A stretch of 64,000 nucleotides of DNA from Lachnospiraceae bacterium (GTDB lineage Bacteria; Bacillota; Clostridia; Lachnospirales; Lachnospiraceae): assembly GCA_022652545.1 (NCBI GenBank), contig JALCRM010000002.1, positions 186,001 through 250,000 of the forward strand. The letters are read 5' to 3'. This document shows, piece after piece, positions 59,098 through 64,000 of this stretch. Below the pieces are notes generated by a model, which saw only the letters and a list, made by a program, of their open reading frames with translations, was not told the origin of the DNA and searched no databases. The translations under genes and the position numbers were made by a program. How positions within the stretch are numbered: the first letter of the stretch is position 1; every line of letters starts with the position of its first letter.

Positions 59098-59145
59098 CAA
59101 CAGCAGAAGAGAAAGTGCCGGACAGGGCACGGAAACGGAGAAAGT

Positions 59146-59964
59146 ATGAAGACGATCACATTGTATAACGGCGTGCAGGTGCCGCAGCTGGGACTCGGCG
59201 TTTTTAAGGCAGCGCAGGGAGAAGAAACGGAAGATGCCGTGAAATGGGCGCTGGAGGCGGGATACCGCCACATCGATACCGCCGCCGTATACGGAAATGA
59301 ACGGAGCGTCGGCAAAGCGGTGAGAGAAAGCGGAATTCCCAGAGAAGATGTTTTCATTACAGCCAAAGTATGGAATTCGGATATCCGTGCAGGCCGGGCA
59401 GAAGACGCGTTCTTCCGGACCCTGGACAATCTGCAGACGGACTATGTGGACCTGTATCTGCTCCACTGGCCGGTGGAAGGAAAAGAGTATGCGTGGAGTC
59501 AGCTGGAGGATCTTTATGTTCAGAAAAGGATCCGGGCGATCGGCGTGAGCAATTTCCATCCGCAGCATCTGGAGGAACTGATGGAGCAGGCCAGGATCAA
59601 ACCGATGGTCGATCAGCTGGAATCACATCCGCTCATGAACAATCAGGAACTGATCGATTATCTGCAGGCAAATGAGATCGCCGTCGGCGCCTGGAGCCCG
59701 CTCGGCGGTCCGCAGTTGCCGCTTCTGCAGCATCCTGTACTGCTGGAACTTGCGGAAAAATATCACCGGACGCCGGCACAGATCGTCCTGCGGTGGGATA
59801 TTCAGAGAAATATCTTTGTGATCCCGAAGTCGACGCATCGGGAAAGGATCATCTCCAACAGTGAGATCTTTGATTTTGAACTTGCAGAGGAAGATATGGA
59901 GCGGATCCGGTCGCTGGACAGGAATTTCAGGGTCGGTCCGGATCCGGACAACTTTAACTTCTGA
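59146..59964 (+). CDS. Aldo/keto reductase (AKR5-like)
   Basis: NADPH-dependent carbonyl reductase of the 2,5-diketo-D-gluconate reductase/prostaglandin-F-synthase type. 272 residues. Catalytic tetrad: Asp and Tyr in HIDTAAVYGNE, Lys in FITAKVWNSD, His in YLLHWPVEG. The NADPH loop VIPKSTHRERIISN is present. It lies 48 bases after the radical SAM gene and could detoxify aldehydes; the HxlR regulator upstream might control it. Confidence 0.9.
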   Translation: MKTITLYNGVQVPQLGLGVFKAAQGEETEDAVKWALEAGYRHIDTAAVYGNERSVGKAVRESGIPREDVFITAKVWNSDIRAGRAEDAFFRTLDNLQTDYVDLYLLHWPVEGKEYAWSQLEDLYVQKRIRAIGVSNFHPQHLEELMEQARIKPMVDQLESHPLMNNQELIDYLQANEIAVGAWSPLGGPQLPLLQHPVLLELAEKYHRTPAQIVLRWDIQRNIFVIPKSTHRERIISNSEIFDFELAEEDMERIRSLDRNFRVGPDPDNFNF

Positions 59965-60062
59965 ACAGAAAAGGATGGCAGGCAGCGGCGCGGAAAGCGC
60001 ATCCGGAAGCAATGATGCGGGGAACCTATCAGGCATTTACGGTGCAGGAGGTTAAAAACAGT

Positions 60063-60668
60063 ATGAAAGCAGATCGTGTACAGGCGTTCAGCGACGGGAT
60101 CTTTGCCATTCTGATCACGATCCTGGTTTTGGAATTCAGGCTTCCGGATCATTCCGCCGGCGCACTTGCGCCGGCCGTACTGAGACAATGGCCGATCCTC
60201 TTTTCCTATGTCCTAACGTTTTCCTATATCGGAATACTGTGGCTCTTTCACCACGATCTTTTCGGATATATGGAAAAGACGACGCCGAAACTGAATGTTC
60301 TCAACCTTGTGTCCATCTTCCTGACGACACTTCTCAATTATTCCATGTCGCTTCTGGCGGACAGCCTTGTGTCCGGGAATAAGGCAGACATGCAGTTTTC
60401 GTTCGCCCTCTATTCTGCGGTGGCAATGGGAATCTCTCTGTCCTATTACGGGCTGTATTCCTATATCGGGAATCACAGGGAAATGCTCTCTGCGGAAGCG
60501 GTGGCCGGGTATTTTTCCTCCGCCCGTCATTATCCGCTTATGAGTGCAGCCGTTTACGCCATGGCCTTTTTACTTTCGCTGTTATCAGCCGTACCCGGTT
60601 CCCTGTTTCTGCTTCTCGGAATCGCATTTCACGGATACGCTTACTGGAAAACAGTGAAGATCCGCTAA
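60063..60668 (+). CDS. TMEM175-like (DUF1211) membrane protein
   Basis: Bacterial homologue of TMEM175 potassium channels. 201 residues from the ATG with AGGAGG upstream. The first helix has the family signature VQAFSDGIFAILITILVLEF (R/V-x2-F-S-D pattern) and six hydrophobic segments in total. Channel activity is inferred from family. It faces the convergent IclR gene with only four bases between the stops. Confidence 0.87.
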   Translation: MKADRVQAFSDGIFAILITILVLEFRLPDHSAGALAPAVLRQWPILFSYVLTFSYIGILWLFHHDLFGYMEKTTPKLNVLNLVSIFLTTLLNYSMSLLADSLVSGNKADMQFSFALYSAVAMGISLSYYGLYSYIGNHREMLSAEAVAGYFSSARHYPLMSAAVYAMAFLLSLLSAVPGSLFLLLGIAFHGYAYWKTVKIR

Positions 60669-60672
60669 TGGT

Positions 60673-61347
60673 CTACCGGTCGCGCAGTCCCATCTGCTTC
60701 AGCAGACTGCAGTAAAAATCGTACGCCTGTTTCATCTTCTTCCGTGTAAACCGCATGCTCGGCCCGGTCAGGGCAACGACGCCGACCATGGTTTCCCCGG
60801 AATAGAACGGAACGGCAAAACAGTTCAGCCCTTCCTCCACATCCTCGAGATCCATGGCATACGGCTCCCCCTTGCCCAGTCCGCGATAAACCTTTGCAAC
60901 GGCTGAGTTTTCGGGAAGACGGATATAACGGTCATTTTCGGGAACGACTTTGAGCGGTTGCTTTGATACGACTACGTCGTAATAATAGTACTGGTCGCCG
61001 ATCAGGACTTCGAAATAGGCCGTTTCATCGATCTCATCCACCATGCGCGTGAGCAGGTTATGGATGACGGAGGCCATGCCCGATTTCTGTTCAAAACAAA
61101 GGCCCAGCTTCAGGCTGTTCATGCCGAGACAGTATTCCATATCATTTTCGCCGCGCGCCAGATAACCCAGATGTTCCAGTGTCTGCAGCAGGCCAAACGT
61201 GGTCGTCGTTTTAAGACCCATGCATTCGCTGATGGCTCCGAGCCGCATGTTTCCCTTTTCGGCAATCAGATCCATGATGTGCAGCGCGCGCTCCACCGAC
61301 TGGATATACTTTTTCCCGTCTTCTGCTTTTTTCGATCTTTCCGCCAT
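60673..61347 (-). CDS. IclR-family transcriptional regulator
   Basis: Dimeric ligand-sensing repressor or activator. 224 residues: N-terminal winged helix (IQSVERALHIMDLIAEKGNM, LGAISECMGLKTTTTFGLLQ) and a C-terminal GAF-like effector domain (YFEVLIGDQYYYYDVVVSK, LNCFAVPFYSGETMVGVVAL). Divergent from the split transketolase operon across a 241-base AT-rich gap with an inverted repeat, so it probably regulates that operon and itself. Confidence 0.9.
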   Translation of the reverse strand: MAERSKKAEDGKKYIQSVERALHIMDLIAEKGNMRLGAISECMGLKTTTTFGLLQTLEHLGYLARGENDMEYCLGMNSLKLGLCFEQKSGMASVIHNLLTRMVDEIDETAYFEVLIGDQYYYYDVVVSKQPLKVVPENDRYIRLPENSAVAKVYRGLGKGEPYAMDLEDVEEGLNCFAVPFYSGETMVGVVALTGPSMRFTRKKMKQAYDFYCSLLKQMGLRDR

Positions 61348-61444
61348 CTGTAAGGCCTCCTCTGTGAACTGCTCTCATCATAATACGCATTCTCCGATAT
61401 CGCAATGCAAATGAAACCCGACAATGCCGCATCAGATATTCTAC

Positions 61445-61570
61445 AATAATGAATAAATAACTTATGCACAAATAATAAATACGTTTATGATGAATTATTA
61501 CCATTGAAGAGCGGAAAAATATACGATAATATTGAAGCTACGAAGGAAATACAAATAAATATTCATTATT
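61445..61570 (+). repeat. Distant 11-base inverted repeat in IclR-transketolase gap
   Basis: AATAATGAATA (61445-61455) is perfectly complementary to TATTCATTATT (61560-61570), 104 bases apart, with a related ATGAATTATT near 61489. The two arms flank the predicted promoter and the second reaches the transketolase Shine-Dalgarno. Candidate operator pair for looping by the IclR protein. The whole gap is much richer in A and T than the rest of the window. Confidence 0.5.
61504..61532 (+). promoter_or_regulatory. Possible promoter of split-transketolase operon
   Basis: TTGAAG (61504-61509), 17 bases, TAATAT (61527-61532). It lies between the two arms of the distant inverted repeat. Confidence 0.45.
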
Positions 61571-61588
61571 AACGAAAGGAGCAGGACG

Positions 61589-62488
61589 ATGCCTGACAAT
61601 GGTTCGGAAAACAGCGTAAAAAAGAACGGCCGCAGCAGGGAAGAACTGGTACGGGAACTGGAAAAGAGGGCTTTGGAAATCAGGAAGAATCTTCTTACAC
61701 TCTGCTCACAGCAGGTCATCCATATCGGAGGCGATCTTTCCGTAGCGGATGTCATGACAGTCCTCTGGCAGTATCAGATCCGGTATGATACGAAGAACCC
61801 GAAGGATGAGAGCAGAGACCGTTTTATTCTCTCCAAGGGGCATGCCGCGGCGGTCACGAGTTTCAACCAGGCCGCGATCGGATGCTATGACAATGCGGAT
61901 ATTTTCAGAGAGTACGCACAGGATAACGGACGTTTTGCCATGCATTCCTGCAATCTCATCAATCCGCATGTGGAAGTGTCCACGGGAAGTCTGGGGCACG
62001 GACTCCCTGTAGCAGCCGGCATTGCGCAGGCACTGAAGCTGAAGAAGAATGAGACAAGCCGTGTCTATGTGGTCACCGGGGACGGCGAACACGGGGAAGG
62101 ATCCCTCTGGGAAGCGATCATGAATGCCGCCCATTACAAACTCGGCAATCTGGTGTGCATCGTCGACTGCAACGGCCTCGGATTCGACGGGACACTGAAG
62201 GATATCACAGGTCTGGGGGATATCGCGGATAAGTACCGGATCTTCGGATGGAATGTGACGGAAGTTGACGGACATGAAATCGACGAACTGATCGATGCCT
62301 TTGACCATCTGCCGCCGACCTCCTTTGATAAACCGACTGCCCTGATCTGCCATACCGTCAAGGGACATGGCGTCGACTTTATGGAAAACCAGGTCAAGTG
62401 GCACGCAGGCCGTCTGAGCGAGGAAAACCGCGATGAGGCGATCCGGCAGCTCGAGGATGCGTTCAACAGAAAGTGGGGTGGACAGTGA
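61589..62488 (+). CDS. Transketolase, N-terminal subunit (TPP-binding)
   Basis: Thiamine-pyrophosphate half of a two-subunit transketolase-like enzyme. 299 residues. DRFILSKGHAAAV, STGSLGHGLPVAAGIAQ and the TPP/Mg motif GDGEHGEGSLWEAIMNAAHY (G-D-G-x...N) are conserved, with VDCNGLGFDG after. Split transketolases often act on sugars or sugar-like acids in catabolic clusters. It overlaps the C-terminal subunit gene by one base (TGATG). AAAGGAG site precedes the ATG. Confidence 0.93.
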   Translation: MPDNGSENSVKKNGRSREELVRELEKRALEIRKNLLTLCSQQVIHIGGDLSVADVMTVLWQYQIRYDTKNPKDESRDRFILSKGHAAAVTSFNQAAIGCYDNADIFREYAQDNGRFAMHSCNLINPHVEVSTGSLGHGLPVAAGIAQALKLKKNETSRVYVVTGDGEHGEGSLWEAIMNAAHYKLGNLVCIVDCNGLGFDGTLKDITGLGDIADKYRIFGWNVTEVDGHEIDELIDAFDHLPPTSFDKPTALICHTVKGHGVDFMENQVKWHAGRLSEENRDEAIRQLEDAFNRKWGGQ

Positions 62489-63453
62489 TGGGTGCGACAC
62501 AGAGTTTCGGCGATATGGTGGCAGTCCGGGACGTAGCCGGAAAATACATTTCAAAATTAGGAGAAAAGAATGATAAGGTCGTGGTAGTGAACGCGGATCT
62601 GAGCGGGACCAGCAGAAACAAAGGTTTCGTCGAGGAATTTCCGGACCGGTCATTCAACGTCGGCATCGCTGAGCAGGATCTTGTGAGCTTTTCTGCAGGG
62701 CTTGCCCACGAAGGCTTCATGCCTTATGCATTCACGATGGCACCGTTCATCTCCATGCGGGCCTGTGAGCAGTGCCGTACCGATGTCGCCTACGGGCATC
62801 TGAATGTACGCCTCATTGGCAATTATGCGGGATATTCTTCCGGCGTCTCGGGAGCCACGCACTGTGCACTGGAAGACTGCGCCATCATGGGGAGCATGGC
62901 CGGCATGACCGTACTGGAACCCGGCGATCCCTATCAGATCTGCAAGATGCTGGAAGCGACCCTGACCTGGGACGGACCCGTCTACATCCGGAGCGGCATC
63001 GAGGCGCTGAAGCCGATCTATCCGGAAGATTACGACTACCGGATCGGGAAAGCCATCATTGCACGGGAAGGAAAAGATGGCGCGTTTATCTGCAGCGGCA
63101 TCGTCGTGCAGTTTGCGCTGGAAGCGGCAGAACGCCTTTATGCGGAAACGGGAGCGGATATCCGCGTCATCGATATGCATACCATCAAACCCATCGACAG
63201 GGAAGCCGTTATCGCAGCGGCACGGACGGGCAGGGTCATCGCGGCACAGGACCACAACATTATCGGCGGCCTCGGCTACTATGCGGCGGCAGTGATCGCA
63301 GAAAGCGGGATACCGACCAAATTCAGGATCCTCGGCTGCCCGGACCATTTCGTGCCGATCGCGACCGCCCCGTACCTCTTCCACAAAAATGAATATGATA
63401 CGGACGGTCTTGTAAAGAACATGGAAGCCATGCTGGAAAACAGGGGGGAATAA
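62488..63453 (+). CDS. Transketolase, C-terminal subunit
   Basis: Pyrimidine-binding and C-terminal domains of transketolase as a separate protein. 321 residues from the ATG overlapping the previous stop. VVVNADLSGTSRNKGF, FNVGIAEQDLVSFSAGLAHE (Glu for TPP activation) and HTIKPIDREAVIAAARTGR are conserved. With the upstream subunit it forms a functional enzyme. The IclR regulator and cupin suggest a role in catabolism of an unusual sugar or acid, not the core pentose pathway. Confidence 0.92.
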   Translation: MGATQSFGDMVAVRDVAGKYISKLGEKNDKVVVVNADLSGTSRNKGFVEEFPDRSFNVGIAEQDLVSFSAGLAHEGFMPYAFTMAPFISMRACEQCRTDVAYGHLNVRLIGNYAGYSSGVSGATHCALEDCAIMGSMAGMTVLEPGDPYQICKMLEATLTWDGPVYIRSGIEALKPIYPEDYDYRIGKAIIAREGKDGAFICSGIVVQFALEAAERLYAETGADIRVIDMHTIKPIDREAVIAAARTGRVIAAQDHNIIGGLGYYAAAVIAESGIPTKFRILGCPDHFVPIATAPYLFHKNEYDTDGLVKNMEAMLENRGE

Positions 63454-63456
63454 AAC

Positions 63457-63804
63457 ATGCTGAAGAAAAACGAGGATTTTACGGTAGAACAGGAGCATGC
63501 GGAAAACGGGCTCGGCAATTTCACCATGCGCTATCCGATCACGGGAAAAGAGCTTCCGCCGCATATGCGGCTGATGTGCGAAGTGATCATTGAACCCGGA
63601 CAGGAATGCCGTACGCATGTGCATGAAGGCGACACCGAGATTTACTATATGCTTTCAGGCAGGGCGGAATATACGGGAGCAGAAGGAACGAATACCCTGA
63701 AGCCTGGCGATGTCACCGTCTGCTATGACGGAGAGAGCCATGCGATCCGGTGCGTCGGGGACGAGACGCTGCGGTTCCTCGCATTCATACCTTATACCAA
63801 ATAA
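63457..63804 (+). CDS. Cupin-domain protein
   Basis: Small beta-barrel, 115 residues. The cupin motif 1 reads GQECRTHVHEGDTEIYYMLSG (H-x-H-x(n)-E metal ligands) and motif 2 lies at LKPGDVTVCYDGESHAI. Possibly a sugar-phosphate or keto acid isomerase or a ligand sensor. Three bases after the transketolase subunit, so part of the same operon. The reaction is unknown. Confidence 0.87.
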   Translation: MLKKNEDFTVEQEHAENGLGNFTMRYPITGKELPPHMRLMCEVIIEPGQECRTHVHEGDTEIYYMLSGRAEYTGAEGTNTLKPGDVTVCYDGESHAIRCVGDETLRFLAFIPYTK

Positions 63805-63819
63805 TATTAATTATCGGAA

Positions 63820-63872
63820 TACTGCCAAACCGACGGTTTCGAAGTTCTGCATCGGCCGCCGGTTTGGCAGTA
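63820..63872 (+). repeat. 13-base inverted repeat after cupin gene
   Basis: TACTGCCAAACCG (63820-63832) pairs perfectly with CGGTTTGGCAGTA (63860-63872) around a 27-base loop. No T-run follows on either strand, so it is unlikely to be an ordinary terminator; an operator or processing hairpin before the next gene is possible. Confidence 0.6.
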
Positions 63873-63922
63873 CAGGCTGAAAACCGAAGGCAGCAGAAGC
63901 CACGCAGAAAGCAGGGAACATT

Positions 63923-64000
63923 ATGAAAGCAGTAGCATTTAACGGCAGTCCGAGAAGAGAAGGCAATACGTACCAGGCACTGAAGCTGGTATGCAATGAA
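63923..64000 (+). CDS. NADPH-dependent FMN reductase/iron-sulfur flavoprotein family, start only
   Basis: First 26 residues only; the gene runs off the window. MKAVAFNGSPRREGNT is the FMN phosphate-binding N terminus of NAD(P)H-dependent FMN reductases and iron-sulfur flavoproteins. It lies on the same strand as the cupin gene, 118 bases downstream. Confidence 0.8.
   Translation, partial: MKAVAFNGSPRREGNTYQALKLVCNE

Noticed and set aside
63820-63872. Strong hairpin after the cupin gene as an intrinsic terminator
   Set aside because: No T-run follows on either strand and the loop is 27 bases; kept only as an inverted repeat.
1-64000. tRNA, rRNA or insertion sequence in the window
   Set aside because: No tRNA-like cloverleaf with a CCA end, rRNA segment, transposase or terminal repeats were recognised by reading; a tRNAscan or Infernal run would be needed to exclude them fully.

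Overview
This 64-kb window looks like a chromosomal segment of a Gram-positive anaerobe of the Bacillota, most likely a Lachnospiraceae-type Clostridium relative with moderately high GC. The evidence is: a Firmicutes-order ribosomal protein/secY/adk/rpoA operon running into rplQ, an ECF energy-coupling module, truA, rplM and rpsI; an L17 with the long internal insertion seen in Lachnospiraceae; a thrS T-box leader; a ptb-buk butyrate pathway; teichoic-acid-type surface genes; an adenosylcobalamin-dependent (class II) ribonucleotide reductase; and frequent extended -10 promoters (TGn before the TATAAT box). No rRNA, tRNA, CRISPR array, phage or insertion sequence was recognised.

Layout. 1-7.2 kb: end of the ribosomal operon (rpsE' rpmD rplO secY adk infA rpmJ rpsM rpsK rpsD rpoA rplQ). 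7.3-11.8 kb: a single-chain EcfA1-EcfA2 fusion, ecfT, truA, rplM, rpsI. 11.9-13.3 kb: Y-family polymerase. 13.4-21.1 kb: a surface-polymer cluster (DUF4422 protein, LicD, TarI-like cytidylyltransferase, TagF/TagB-like polymerase, acyltransferase, TagGH exporter, extended SDR). 21.1-25.2 kb: membrane protein, GH31 alpha-xylosidase, PRTase-like protein. 25.2-27.5 kb: ptb-buk behind a leader with a terminator. 27.5-31.3 kb: secA and a prfB without the usual frameshift. 31.4-33.8 kb: membrane protein, corrinoid adenosyltransferase, amino-acid permease. 34.0-36.5 kb: polar amino-acid ABC transporter. 36.6-43.9 kb: hisC, small-multidrug-export-like protein, hslO, nadE, dapF, udp, aldo/keto reductase. 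43.9-49.7 kb: large hybrid sensor kinase, T-box plus duplicated leader ORFs and thrS, SEC-C protein. 49.7-52.4 kb (minus strand): zinc-ribbon membrane protein, DUF5685 protein, J-domain protein, flavodoxin. 52.7-55.8 kb: ECF S component and nrdJ with paired NrdR-like boxes. 56.0-57.6 kb: a HipB/HipS/HipT-like split kinase toxin-antitoxin operon. 57.6-64 kb: HxlR regulator, radical SAM protein, aldo/keto reductase, TMEM175-like channel, IclR regulator opposite a split-transketolase/cupin operon, and the start of a flavin reductase.

Most unusual signal. Six copies of a short element occur in two places (31.4-32.2 kb and 47.1-49.2 kb). Each is a hairpin whose 3' arm ends in CUCC, followed after four bases by the GGAG of the Shine-Dalgarno and then a start codon. 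The same CUCC can pair either inside the first hairpin or with the Shine-Dalgarno, so each copy can be drawn as two mutually exclusive structures that expose or hide the ribosome-binding site. Three copies are stacked between the thrS T-box terminator and thrS, and two of them start short leader ORFs. This is the best candidate in the window for an undescribed regulatory system.

Links between genes: NrdJ needs adenosylcobalamin, which the CobA/CobO-type enzyme at 32.1 kb can form; the EcfA fusion and EcfT probably energise the S component at 52.7 kb among others; SecA and the protein after thrS carry nearly identical SEC-C zinc motifs.
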